Position numbers and translations under genes: made by a program. A DNA stretch of 64,000 nucleotides from Undaria pinnatifida (taxonomy: Eukaryota; Sar; Phaeophyceae; Laminariales; Alariaceae), in assembly GCA_012845835.1 (NCBI GenBank), contig JABAKD010000009.1, forward strand, positions 15,669,462-15,733,461, written 5' to 3'. Of this stretch, positions 23,056 to 35,220 are shown piece by piece; position 1 is the stretch's first letter, and each line of letters begins with the position of its first letter. The notes under the pieces were generated by a model. That model was not told the origin of the DNA. It searched no databases and saw only the letters and a list, made by a program, of their open reading frames with translations.

Positions 23056-24535
23056 GTGTCGCTTGAACGCGATTTCCCCCCCCCAAGAAGGCCAGGTTTT
23101 TGGATGCGGTAATTAGAGGTTGCCCAGTAAGGAGTGTCAGAAAAAAAATGACGCAACTCGTACCGCAGCTTGCGTGAGTAGTCCTAGACGAGCGAGAGGG
23201 CGGGTTTCAGCACAAAGCGGCGCCTTACGGCAGCGTCGCGGTGGTTTTGGGCTATGTCGTTATGGTGCTGTTTCTTTTGGTGTTTGGGGTGTGGCGCTTT
23301 GGACTACTCGTAGGCAGATGAGATCGCGAGGCCTCATCTGTCGAGAGATGATCGGGTTTTGTGTCCTATTTTTTTTTTCGGTTTTTGCGCGAAGATTCGA
23401 GCAGTTATGCCTAGCGTGCAATTAAGATGCAGGCATTACAACGCGAGTCAACGAGGGAAGAAAGGGCTGAATATTCTCGCGATCAAAAAGAAGGCACGTA
23501 CCGTATCGGGCAGGGGGGAGAAGAGCCTGCTTAGTAACCCTGGGTCTGAGTTACGTCTAGGGACGGAGGAAGAGAAAGAAAAAGAGCAAAGATAACAGAT
23601 GGGATTAGCAAAATAAATAAAAACGCCGGCGAGCAGTAGCAGTGGCCGCATGCCACCTTGACCTACCCGCCAAAATGAAGACCATGTGTCCTCCGAATAG
23701 TTCGCGGGTCAAACCAGAAACGATGTAACAGGGTTTCACATGCCTTTGAACCCATGTGTGCGTATAGGAAAAAGGGGACGATGCATTTGCTTCAACGCGT
23801 TGAGCGCTTAATTCTATCCGTGGCCTGTGTGGGACTAATGCAAGAGCTTATCTAGTACAAGTGAGTGGCCAACTTGGAACCTGCCTAGTAGAGATACCTG
23901 CGAAAGGGTGGCCTGTGTCTGTAACAGCCCCTAGTCATATGTAGAAGCCTATTAATTGCTGTCACGACAGCGTTTGTGTGATCGTTTCGCACTCGTCGGC
24001 TGTTTGGTTAGGATCTTCTGCCGGAGAGGCCGGGTAGTAAACACATCCACCTGTAATGTCCACATCTTGTGAGCGCCGATTGTTTCCTTTACCAAATACT
24101 GATGAGGTACCATTTTTGCTGCTGTGGGAGATGCATTTTTATCGTCGTTGTGATGTATTCATGATGACGGTAATTCATGTCCGATATCATACCTATTAAT
24201 AGTGGTTATTATGTTATTATCGGGTACTATTTTTGATGAAGCGTCTCTCAAAAATTGTAGCAGCACCCTAAGTGATGGGATGAACCCTACCTGCACAGGG
24301 GTACGCGTGGCACGCTCTTCTTTGGCGATCGGCCGAGGAGGCGTGCCGCGACAGAGAGGTACCTCTTTACCACTTTTTTGTGGCTATTTTGTAATAGAAG
24401 AGTATTTTCTGAAAATGACTGGGGAAGACTTCACTTAAACCCAAAATCGTCGCAATGAATGTCATGTTCTTTGTTGTTTTTGCAATATTTGAGCAAGTTT
24501 TTTTTCCTTTTCTGGTCCTTAATATACCTACTTAG
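23056..24535. other. Spacer with no recognised gene
   Basis: I see no supported coding exon. Short frames at 23120-23650 lack motifs and splice signals. Confidence 0.4.
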
Positions 24536-24860
24536 GCTTCATGTGGGATTGTTCGCCGGATTTCATTGTAGCGCTTTCATTGTTATCAAAAATCGTGTTC
24601 TAAGGTCACAATATAGGCTTTTTATTTTATTTTTTGGTCCTTATCTACCTACCTCGAGGCTTCATGTGGGATTGTTCGCCGGGTTTTATTGCGCGTTCGT
24701 TTTTATCAAAAATCGTGTGTTACAAGGTCAGGTATAAGGTAGGTGTATGTATGTATGTACGTATGTATGTATGTATGTATGTATGTAGTGGAGCTTAAGC
24801 GAAGAGCTTTTTGCGCTTTCATTTTTCTCAAAAATCGTGGGTTAAGGTCAGGTATAAGGT
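24536..24860 (+). repeat. Tandem modules plus (GTAT)n tract
   Basis: Two to three diverged copies, about 120 bases apart, of a module containing GGCTTCATGTGGGATTGTTC and TCAAAAATCGTG, then a GTAT tetranucleotide tract (about 24742-24786). TCAAAAATCGTG resembles a MITE interior piece, so this may be rearranged MITE sequence. Confidence 0.55.
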
Positions 24861-25059
24861 AGGTATATGTTTTGTGTTTTGAGCTCCTTAAGCGACGAGC
24901 TTTTTCAGAAAAAAAAAGAAAAACATCCCACGGTAGGTGAGGAGCTCAATATCTCACCCGAAAACATGATTTCCAAGAAAAGGTATTCGTTCGCACAAAC
25001 CGACCAAGCTTTTATGCCTTTTTCAGTCCTAAAAAAAGGTGTACTCGTGAAATTACTTG

Positions 25060-25110
25060 ACTAATGACTAACCGGTAGTTCCTCACGTGAGGGAGCTCAA
25101 TCGACCAGGG
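25060..25110. repeat. Repeat end shared in inverse with 62230-62275
   Basis: The segment around 25060-25105 (TTGACTAATGACTAACCGGT then AGTTCCTCACGTGAGGGAGC) is the near reverse complement of 62235-62275. Two copies in opposite orientation 37 kb apart suggest the end of another dispersed element. Confidence 0.5.
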
Positions 25111-25138
25111 ACTTTTTGGCCCAAAAAGTGCAACCCCT

Positions 25139-25546
25139 GACGCATGCTACGATAGTGGTATACCTTTTTTTGGCTATTTCGTTTTCTGAGTGACGGGGCT
25201 CCTTGACCCAAAATTGTCGGAAATAAAGGTATTAAGGTATACCTTTTTTTGGCTATTTCGTTTTCTGAGTGACGGGGCAAAATCGTCGGAATTAGAGGTG
25301 TTAAGGTATATTTTTTTTTGGCTATTTCGTTTTCTGAGTGACGGGGCTCGTTAACCAAAAATCGTCGGAAGTTTAGGCCATTTTTTTTCTCGCATGAGAT
25401 TCTCGCTGTGTACCTAGGCCATAGGGTTTGTTCATACGGTAGCAGTTTTTGTTTTTTGCCAAATCACTTTGTGGGAGAGGTCTTAAGCACCCAACATGGA
25501 GGAAACCTCAGAGAAAAAGGGGTGCACCTGCTATCGTACACGCGTC
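25139..25546 (+). mobile_element. MITE copy with internal triplication
   Basis: Inverted ends GACGCATGCTACGATAGTGG and CTATCGTACACGCGTC bound 408 bp. The usual left module (GGTATACCTTTTTTTGGC, TTTCGTTTTCTGAGTGACGG, AAATCGTCGGAA) is present three times in tandem (from about 25158, 25236 and 25309), which explains the extra length over the usual roughly 255 bp. Confidence 0.68.
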
Positions 25547-26454
25547 ACGGCCCTGGATGATGACACTTGTCGACCAGGGATTTCCCAACAAGCGAATGTT
25601 TCCAGTAAAAACGATGACCAGCAGGAAAACTGCTGGCAGGTAATACCTCTCTCTCACTCGTTGTCGAGTACAGCCTACTTAAGGGTGGCGCGCCCGCCGC
25701 CTCTACACTCAGGTACCTGCCGGCTTTTGGCGGCGGTGTTCGCTGTATAGGTCGCGGGAGAGCTCCGCGTGCGTACCCCGTAGTATGCACGAAGTCCGAC
25801 AGCGAAAAAAGCGGCATGCCTGGTGCATCGTCCTCAATGCTACTCCATCACAAACCCACAATCCCTCCATGTTACGTAGTGATTGGCGACATAAAAGACA
25901 GTACAGCAAGCCATTGCTCCTTAGAGCTGGGGGCATATCCAACCTTATACCCGCCCGAAAGAACCCCATATGAGCTCGCCCAGGACACAGAAAACCAAGT
26001 GATTTTGTCACCAACAGTACGAACCCTGTAATCCCATGTAGAACTGCTCCCAGCACAGCACGTAAAGAAGCACGGAAATGAAACATTTACTGTTGAAAAT
26101 TATTCAGCTATTCCGTCGGCAATTGGTTGGCGGGCATCTGGTTTGGTTGTACAGTCTGATGGGGGGCATGTATTTCCCGCAGTTTACTCGATGTATTGCA
26201 TTGTCATGTGATAGCATTGACCGTTTGCCACTGTGATTTGCTCCCTCAAAATAGCGGACGTAAGAGGAGATGAGGATGAGCGTCGTACAAAAAACCAAGC
26301 ATGTGCAGATGTTCACGCCCTCTCGAGTTCTCTTCCTCGACAACCTAGCTGTCATAAACAACACACAACCGACGAATCGCACATACAATTTTTTGGAGCG
26401 AGCAAGAACGAGGCCTCGTTTCCTACACCCGGCTCCTGCATCATACAGAGGGGA

Positions 26455-26650
26455 TTCCCCAACAAGGCGGTCTGAGTAAGACGGTATCCCGATATAAGGC
26501 GGTCAACTTTCCCAACAAGGCGGTCTGAGTAAGACGGTATCCCGATGCAAGGCGGTCAACTTTGCTTGGCGCGACTGGGCGATTGCACTACTCACAACCT
26601 AGAATGAATTCGTGAGGCGGCTTTCCCCGATAAGGCGGTCATGTTGCTCT
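26455..26650 (+). repeat. Short tandem repeat of AAGGCGGTC units
   Basis: A unit near 54 bases (CCAACAAGGCGGTCTGAGTA then AGACGGTATCCCGAT) occurs twice in tandem, followed by single AAGGCGGTCA boxes to about 26650. Confidence 0.65.
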
Positions 26651-28025
26651 AATATCTAATGCCACACCACCACCTTATCAGGGGACCTCTTTTTTTTTTT
26701 TTTTAATCCTCCGGCGGATGGAGAAAAATAAAGCTTAAGCTCACCACACCTTGGGGGACCCGTACTGTAAAGCAAGATTTCCCACCCTCCTACATTCCCC
26801 ATTTACCCGGTATAACCTTATTACATGTGGGGCGGGCGAGAGGGAAGTCTGACCTCGCTTTCCTCACGCGCGACATTAAAAACGGCAACAAAGCAAGAAA
26901 AAGCAAAACAATCCACAGGAAAGAAACGGGAACATCGACACCGACAAGCACATCCAACGACAGCTCCCACCCCGGTGGTTGTGGCCAAGTCCCATCGAAC
27001 GAGAGTGAGGCATGGCGTTTTCAACCTGCGCTCCGCATGCCACGGACGCCATTGATAAATCCAAGGTGCGACATCATGTATATATACAATAGAATCCCAG
27101 GGCAAACAGCCAGCGCTGACTGTAAGCTCAGCGGTTATCATATGCATCTAAAATGAAAAAAAATCTAGGGTCCGTCTGGCTGCCAATCCTATCATGGAGG
27201 CTCATAAATAGTAGGTCCAAATATCATTAGAATGGCCGCAATTACGCGCCAAAGAATCCGAACAATTCATGCAATATATCGTTGGAAAGCTCGCAAATTT
27301 CTCGTGGAAATGGTACTAACTTTATATTTCAATACTTAAATAACTCATGTAACCGGAGACAACGTCTGACAAAAACTAATATTTTTGAATAAAAATGCTA
27401 AGGAATAACCTAAAACGGGTACGGAAAGTGCTCATTCGGTTTAACAAGTTGTATGTTCATGTTTCACATCGGGCAGTGTTTACATACCACATAAATGGAG
27501 TTCACAAGCTAGAATTTTGTTTTTTTACGTTTTTCCCAACCTGTGCGGATAATGTTGAACAAAAAAGAAGAAAAAACAAAAAAATTACGTCTCGAAAAAA
27601 CAAAACTAGAACTTGATCAGGACGACCACGTCGTGCGCTTTGCTGTCCGTTTTCGCAAGCTTTTGCACCTTTTCTCAAAGGCATATTTCCGAAGCAAAAA
27701 CCTAAAATACTATATACTTGGTACGCCATAAGTCGACAGCAACGTGTTGTCTTGACGCTCTGTATCTTTGTACTGAAAGGCGTTAATACTGCGCTTGTTT
27801 GCGCTATCGTTTGCTGAATGAGTCCAATAAGTCACTGTCATTTGATAGAGGTCCTACTTATTATGAGTCTCCGTAAATAGACCACAGACTTGTCCAAGTG
27901 TACCGGCATCTCTAACAACGACTACCCGGGAGGCGGCGACGAAGCCGTCGCGCAGCTAGAGCCTCTCGCTCAACATAGTTCCGCTTGCCTCATAAAGTGC
28001 TGTGCGCCGAAAGCCGGTCACGTTT
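26651..28025. other. AT-rich spacer downstream of TRMO
   Basis: I see no gene. The interval lies beyond the TRMO stop codon (minus strand) and should include its 3' untranslated region. Several A/T-rich stretches are present around 27140-27700. Confidence 0.4.
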
Positions 28026-31000
28026 TCAAACATCTATTAAGGCGCCACGAAAACTAGGAACCTTGCCGTGGATCCCATTCAGTGCTTCGCCTGGAGCTTC
28101 TTCTGCGTGAGTCCCCTCCGGCATCGCGTTGGCAGCACAGCCTACGCCCGCTTCGGTGCGGGCGGCGGTGTGCACAAGCGTAGCACCGACGCTGAACTTG
28201 GATAAGAAATCCCCCTGCTCTTCGTGGTTCGACCCGAGGGCGTCGAGCCAGCCGGCCTTCATGTCGGGAAAAGCATCGCAGTAGCTGTAGGAGCGGGCAG
28301 AGCGACGATGATGAAAACGTTCGGGTTGTAGATGAGGTAAGTTTTTATTTGGGTAAAAGTTTTGCGGCCTGCAAATTAATACCAATTAGTCCGGAAATAG
28401 AAAGATCATTGGGTATCATTCACTGATCAGTGATGCCCAAAACGGTACTCAGGTTTCCGGACAGAGTAGCAACTCCTATCATCTACATTGCTGAGATAGT
28501 GCTTGTCGCTGTGACAGTAATTTGGCCGTCGGGTGTGAGATTGTGGGTTGAGCTGAGTTTATGCGTTTAGCGATTGCGCGGCACGCCCGCTCAACTACAT
28601 CAGTGCCCTTAATGGTGTGTGATGTTGCGCTGATGGGCGGCACTTCGGTGCCATGCCACCACTACGACAAACTTCAGCTGTAATTCAGCCTTTTTTTCGA
28701 CGCGCAAGATATCTACTTCGTATCTGGTAAGTCGTATCAGACTTGACCTTTTGGTGTTCAAGGGTCCAACACTTGGTGTTCGGGGGTGCAACAAAATAAT
28801 CCAATCTCGAGGTTTCCCGTCTCACAAACTAAACTGTCCTACCTTCCCTCTCTCGAAGAAAGAAAGCAAAATAAAACAAAACAACACTCACCCGATATAC
28901 GGCTTGATATCCAGCACTGGAGTACCTGCCCAACACCACAGACCGTCAGTCACCGCGCAAGGAAAGCCGGGATTAAGCGGGGTTATAAGCAGAAGGGTTG
29001 TCCACGGCACAAGAAAAGCCGGGGAGGGGAGTAAACAGGAATGGAAGGGTTGTCGGCAGAGAAAAAAAAATCTTCATGCAAGGTAAGTAGAACAGCTAAT
29101 CGGTGGAGACGAGATTTTCCCGTCGTCCCGGCCCACACGCCCGTACCGATCAACATCGCGCATCTTGCAGCAGTCTTAGCGAGTGGATTCTAATTGCATA
29201 AGCTCGGCAGTGCGCTCCTGAAAGCCACAGCAGGTTTCGATAATCGCACTCAGGCGTTCTTTCTAAATATTAACCAAAAACGACAACGACAACAACAATA
29301 ACAATAACAAAAACAACAACAACAACAACAACAACAAACACGCACAGGCAAAACAACCAAGCACAATTTCACCCACGTTTCAGGGTACCGAAAACTTGGA
29401 ACTCAAGTACGGGGAACAATGGCAGTACGAGTAGGATCACGGTTTACCCTCTGACACTATTTGAACCCCTTCCATTTTAATTTTTTTCCTGTTGTTTAGT
29501 CACTCCCTGCATTTCTTTCTTTCCTTCTTTTTTTTCCTACAAAATTTCTGGGGGATGTACGTCCTTCCATTCGTATCCAGTTCGTTTGACATGCGCTCTA
29601 TACTATTCTCTCTGTCTCGCACACTGATGACCACAGAGCTGACGTCTCTCTAGGATAAATAATCAGCACGGACAAAACTGGGCGTGCTGGATGTCGACAG
29701 GTGGAAACGACGGTTTAATGCGAAGAGCACAAGCAAGCACATGCCGGTGTTTTTTGGCGGAACCTAAACCAATGAGGTTCAAGACATGAAAATATTCTGT
29801 AAAAGCGTAAATATCCGACAACACACACCGTCGAGCAGGTCTAGGCCGTGCACGTAGATGACGCCCTTCGCCGCGTCTACCCTGCCCACCCGCAAGGACG
29901 AGAGCGCCAAGGCGTTCGGTCGGTGCGGGCTCCGGGTGGAGAAGAGCCCCTTGCGCTCCTCCGGTAGCCGCGGGGGGCGGACCTTGCGGTTCCAGCCCTT
30001 GTTGAGGTGCATGTGGGAAATGACCCAGATCATGTCGAAGCCGCTCAAATCTTGCAAGGCTTCCTCTAAACGACAACAGGGGCAGGGTTGACCAGAGGAC
30101 GACGCGCAATAAGCAATGATTGAGATTTTTTCTAGTTGTGTACGTAGGTACTTTAACAATAGTAGAAGGCCGCGGACGAGTACACGATGTATCACGAGTA
30201 CACGATGTACCATCAAGAGAGAAAATTCGATATTTACACTTCATTTGCATCCCTCCCCCATAATTCCAAAAGTATGCAAAGATTCGCACCAATCAGGATT
30301 GGCGTTGATGCATCCCTTGAGGCTAGCTACCTGTGGCAGGGCAACCTTAAATGCCTCCGTGGAGGGCAAAACAAACCCAACCTTACCCAGTATCACGACG
30401 TCCGTCAGCACCGCAAACAAGAACAACCACGAAAGAAACGACTCGACAATTCTACAGATACTCGAGTATATAGGAGGATAAGGCAATGAAGTTGCCCCTT
30501 TCTCGATTCCGAGCGGCGCTCTCACCGTAGCCATGCCCTTTGAGGAACACAATCTGCCCCTCTTGGGCGCCCCCGTGCAGCACTGAAGCGGTCACCTGCG
30601 GCTGGCGCGGGGTCCCGAATCTCTCCCGGTATGGGCTTTTCACCACTGCGATAGGGCGGTAAGATATCTCCAACTTCCCGGCGTCCTCCGCTAACGCATC
30701 GGTGTACGTCGCGCGGGTCTTCGGCTGGGAACAGAAAACCGCAAAGAGCAGCAGAGACAACGCGAGCTCCCTAGCCCCTTCCACGCGCTCTTGGCCCAGA
30801 GACGCTCTCGCGCCCTTGGCGAAGCCAGCATCTGGCACCGGCCGCATGCCTTTGATGTTCTCCAGAATGTCGGCGTCGTCCGACTTCTCCGCGGCGGTGA
30901 CGGTTACCCTGGCCTCCTCCAGTGCGGCGAGAGGGTTAAGGTCTGTGCCGATCCAGTTTTCCCGCGCGGCGTTAACCACCATCGCCGCCACCGCCTCTAG

Positions 31001-32245
31001 CGCAGTGTCCTTTACGTCTTCCCCCTTAAAACCCGTCGCTAAAAACGTAATAGGGTCAACTACTCCATCACCGCCAGCGGCAGTCGTAGTCCCACCCCCA
31101 ACCTCACCCCCTGTCGCGGCAACCCGAAGCGCTTCCGCGGCTTGCCTTGCCGTCTCTTCGACATCGCTCTTCCCCGGCTTAAGCTCGCACACCGACTCAG
31201 GGTAGGGCTCGGCTCGGAAGGCCACGTATACCTTGGCCTGACCGACCGCCGCCAGAGCGAGCTCCATGCGCGCCCAGGCACCGCCCGTGTGAAACCTGAA
31301 GTCGCTGTGCCGATGGCAATGGCGCCGTGTGCCCGGCAACGCCTCGTCTCCACCCCCCTCGCTGTAAGCGATGTGGTCGACCTCCGCCTGGCCCGGGAGG
31401 ACAAGCACAACGTCTGCTCGCAACAGAACCAAAGGCACATGGCGGAGGTGCACCGTCCTTGCCGCTTCCCCGTCGGAGCCACCACCTGCCACGCAAGAAC
31501 TGCCCACGTAGACGAAACCGAGGTCGGGGCAACGCTGGAGAAGGGCGCGCGTGGTCTCGAAGTCCCTGGACTCCCAGTCCCCCTCCGCGCCTCCAGGGTT
31601 CCGGTTCGCCCACGAGTAATTACTCACGTACAGCACGCGGAGGGGAGGCCGGTCGATTCCGACCGTGGCCGTTCGTCGTGCATCCCCGAGGGTGACCAGG
31701 TGGTCTTGGCAGTCCGCATAAGCGACGAATCGGCCCGCGGCTAGGAACGCTTTTCTCGGTAAGAGGAGGAGGTACTCGTAGTCTCCCGAGCCGATGCTGG
31801 CGACGTGGGATCTTGCGATTCTGGTGAACGCGTCGAGGGCCTGGTCTTTGGGCGCCAGCTTCTTCTTCGTGCGGTTGCGGGTTCGCCGTGAGAGATCCTT
31901 GGTCGTGGCGGTCGCAGTGTTGGTGTTGGTGTTGGCGTTGGCGTTGCCTCGCTCGCCTGACGGCGGAGGCGGTGGCGGCGGCTTGATTCCGGAAGCTTTT
32001 CGCCTCGCGTTTTCCTCGCTTTTGCGCACCCGCGCTTTGCGCTTAGCCCCTCTAGTGCTGCTACCGAATGATTGATGCGTCCCTTGCTGCTGTTGCTGCT
32101 GCTGTTGATGCTGCTGCTGTCGCGTTTGCTGCTGGTGGTGCCCGCCTCGTCGAGCTGCGAGATTCCCGAGGGCGAAGCCAACAGCCAACATCGCGGAACA
32201 TAGCGCAAGGAGACTGGTGGCGTTGCTGACTACCGTGGAGCCCAT
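28026..32245 (-). CDS. TRMO: TRMO-type tRNA (N6-threonylcarbamoyl-A37) methyltransferase with long N-terminal extension
   Basis: Four exons, 30526-32245, 29829-30065, 28892-28925 and 28026-28284, join in matching phases to 749 residues. TrmO uses S-adenosylmethionine to methylate the N6 of t6A37 in certain tRNAs. The C-terminal domain (from about residue 529) shows the family signatures in order: YRPIAVVKSPYRERFGTPRQ, EALQDLSGFDMIWVI, KVRPPRLPEE, TRSPHRPN (617-624, the hallmark), GLDLLDG, TPVLDIKPYI (on the 34-base exon 3) and YCDAFPDMKAGW. Human and bacterial members are only about 235-440 residues. Here about 530 residues precede the domain: a hydrophobic N-terminus (about 9-30), a glutamine run, a proline run, then a region with LRVLYVSNYSW and WARMELALAAVGQAKVYVAF that I cannot assign. 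The N-terminus could be a membrane anchor or an organelle-targeting signal. The start is the first in-frame ATG; no intron is evident in exon 1. Confidence 0.85.
29281..29340 (+). repeat. (CAA)n tract in TRMO intron 2
   Basis: An ACAACAACA-type trinucleotide tract in the intron between TRMO exons 2 and 3. Non-coding. Confidence 0.85.
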
Positions 32246-32649
32246 TCACCCATAAAGGGAGGCACTCTGAGAAACAACAAAGTTATTTCTACCTTCTTGC
32301 TGCAGCAAAAGGAATGAGCTGCAGTGCCTCGTACACACAGAGGGACCAACCTGTGGGTGTGGTGTGTGTGGCTCGTGCCTCTGGGCTGGGCCAGCATCCT
32401 ACAGTCCCGTCGTAGTACAGTCTTGTTTGTCCCCTAGTCAAGAAATCGGTTATTGTACACCGGAAACCCCTCTCTTCGAGCTCACTCAGCACTCAGCACT
32501 CAGCAGCAGAGTAGGCTACAATAACTGCCTGCGATACGCACGGCGTGCAAACACACCGGCCTCCTTCTTTGGACGACGCCATAGGTCAAGCTTAGCTTCT
32601 AAGGAGGCCATATTGACTGCTGCTGCTGTTGACGCTGTTACCTATCGCG
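32246..32649. promoter_or_regulatory. Head-to-head promoter region, TRMO and twin CX9C gene
   Basis: A 404-bp gap between start codons pointing apart (32245 minus, 32650 plus). It should drive both genes. A small repeat of CACTCAG units lies at about 32483-32505. No canonical TATA or initiator is certain. Confidence 0.45.
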
Positions 32650-34162
32650 ATGCGACTCGGAGAGAGGGTCAAGCCCTTTCTACTGGCGACTTTGCTGACA
32701 TTCATGGTGGGGTCTTACTTCGTCAGCGACACCTTCACGCGCGGTGCTTCGGTGGAAAGAGGGTAAGAGCGCTACTCTGTCGCTTCCTTAGCCGTGTATT
32801 TTGGCGTAGCAGGCATTGCTGTAGCAGATAGCGCCAGGTGCCAGGCAGTCGGGAAGCCGTTCTCGACAAAGCTCTCCGGATGTCGGTGCGTTTATTGCGC
32901 CGCATTTTTATCCAAGTCTACTGGAAGATTAGTCTAGAGTTTACTTTTAGCAAGCGGTTCGTTTTTATATAGCGAAAGCAGTACTGCTGATATGTGAGCC
33001 CTGTACTGCAGCGCATACGCTGCTGTTGCCTCAAGCAGAACCTGCAGCAGCAGTGTTGCTGCAACCTAAAGCAGCAGCACTGTTGCTGCATGCTGATGCT
33101 GTTGGCTGATGCTGGCGACGACCGTGGTCTACGATTTTACCAGTATGGACGGAAATATAATGACTGTTTGGCATCCATACTGACATTCTACCAGCCGGAA
33201 ATATAAGGACTGTTTAGCATTCATATTTATATCACAACGGTCTCTATATTTAAGTCCATATATGGTACGCTGCTGTCGCTTGGACACTCGCACTTGGTAC
33301 ACCCGCATCGTATCACACCCGCATCGTATCATCCCCGCATCGTATCATACCCGTACAATGTACCAGGTAGCTGCTGTTAGGAAGTCCCTAACAGCAGCAG
33401 CATCATCGAATAGAGTAGAGTACAAGAAGTCGGGTAAAGTGTCAACTCTAATGCTCACGTTTCCACAGGATGCGTGCGCGAAAGCGACCCCCCCCCCCGT
33501 CCCGACCTACTTCTGCAACATGTAGCAATTCCCGCCATATCATGCATACATCAGTAGTGGCCACAACACCAGACACGATGTGTACATTCAATTGTCTGCG
33601 CTGCGCCAGTTGTGCCAGGCGGTTCAGAACCCAACATCCGCGCTCACCGCACTTTTAACCCCTCTAGAGCCCCCTAACCCCTACCTATACTAAACCCAAG
33701 TAAATTTGTCCCCAAAAACGGGTTTCCAGTTGTAAAGGGGTTAAGAGCACCATACGCGTACAGCAAAAATAAGAGGAAACTTAAAACCTACAAACCTGAA
33801 TGCATGCTGGGACATGGGACCGACCTGTTCGTCGCGAATATACTGCACGCGCCTACTTTTTTGAGACATCTGCAAGCACGCCCCCCCACCTCCCACCTCT
33901 CTCTCTGCCGTGCTCGCATCGTCGCCTGCTGTCGGTTGACAGCGTCCCCGTCAAAGTCGTTGCCGAAATCATATGCGTCTCGGGATCGAAATCGGAGCGC
34001 GACGAGTGCGGTGCTAGCGTTGCGCAAGCCCTCGTTCCGACAAACCTGGCGTGCTTGGCGCCGGTGCGGGACTTGCTCGTGTGCGAGAACCCGACGAAGG
34101 GCGAGAAGAAGGGGAAAAATAGATGCCCAGAGGAGAAGAAACGTTTTTCCGAATGCTTACAG
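32650..34162 (+). CDS. Membrane-anchored twin CX9C (CHCH) protein
   Basis: Two exons, 32650-32762 and 33943-34162, join in phase (GG|C) for the first 111 codons; a phase-0 donor (CAG|GTGCGT) leads on. Residues about 9-27 (PFLLATLLTFMVGSYFV) form a hydrophobic segment directly after the start, as in a signal anchor. The second exon carries a textbook twin CX9C: C75-x9-C85 (CLAPVRDLLVC) and C99-x9-C109 (CPEEKKRFSEC), with a 13-residue linker, plus extra cysteines at 49 and 60. CHCH proteins are oxidised by MIA40 in the mitochondrial intermembrane space and act in respiratory-complex assembly or membrane organisation. There is no CPC motif, so this is not MIA40 itself. I cannot assign it to a named CHCH family. 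The last exon may be 36150-36560. Confidence 0.62.
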
Positions 34163-35139
34163 GTGCGTGCGTGGGTGCGAGAGGATCCCGCCTGCGTTGT
34201 GATCACTTGAAAAAATCCTATATCTGGTACTAGTAATTGGTAAATAATGAGGCGCGCTGCTTCCATACCTGCAGTAGTCCAATCTGCGATGCTGGGTGCA
34301 TACGGAAAACATAGGGAAGACCAGCAATTCAAAGAACAGCACAAGCGGCACACCTGGTCATTTAGTAGACAGTAGTAGAATATGCGAACAGAGCAAACCA
34401 ACGCGAACGAACATCTACGCTGTTTGATATTTACGTTCTGCTTTCAGAGAAAAAAAAAAATCGGTATCGTACGACAGTGACTGGTGGTGTTGTACTCGTA
34501 GCAGGGGCAGCATTAAAATCATCGGCAGCAGCACAGCAGGAGCAGGTGAAGCAGCGGAAGTAACAGCAGCACGGCACACGAGACCAGGGCCGGGTCAGTG
34601 TCGCTGTGCGTGTGTCTCGTCGATCAACCTGAAAATAGGTACTCGCACAGCAGCAGCATAGATAGATACTGTAGTTCGCCCGTTTTTTTCGGCTGAAGTC
34701 TTGAAGGGACGATCTGCATCTCCCATCACCAAAACGCACAACGAACATCGGAGAAACCCATACTGTACTCGAATATTACGTAGCCCAGCAATGACGGCGA
34801 AGTCACACGTTGTCGCACCTGTCTCGACGAACTCTCAACGACTTACGGCGAAGCCAGCACGAGAAGAGTTGCCTACCTTTTGTGCGTGCACAGGACCCGT
34901 CGAAACTGGCCTTGGTGCCGTGTACGTTTAGTGCGGCGGACAAACGTGGCCGAAAAAAATGCTGACTTACACAAATACACACACAAACACACACACAAAC
35001 AGAAGAGATAATTCGAGGCACCCTACCCTCGTATGCGATCTGATATGAAGAGTTTTTTTTTCCCTTGGAAAACCAAGAAAAAAAGGCTCAGCGCTGCGCG
35101 CTTCACGCGCCTCGTTATTGTATAGACTAAGCGTTAATC

Positions 35140-35220
35140 TATGGGTCGCAAGTTGCGAGTCGAACCTGGGTTACATAAACCCACAAATCGCCGACCACTA
35201 ACCCGTTAGAGCTTCAGAGG
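35140..35220 (-). repeat. tRNA-like segment, probable SINE head or tRNA relic
   Basis: Minus strand: an A-box-like stretch (TAACGGGTTAGTGGTCGG), a short stem-loop GGGTTTATGTAACCC and a B box (GGTTCGACTC) lie at tRNA spacing, but the acceptor and T stems do not pair well. It reads as a tRNA-derived element, not a working tRNA gene. It sits in the intron or spacer after 34162. Confidence 0.35.

Noticed and set aside
35140-35220. Functional tRNA gene on the minus strand
   Set aside because: A- and B-box-like words are present, but the acceptor and T stems do not pair and the loop would give an improbable ATG anticodon. Kept only as a tRNA-like repeat.
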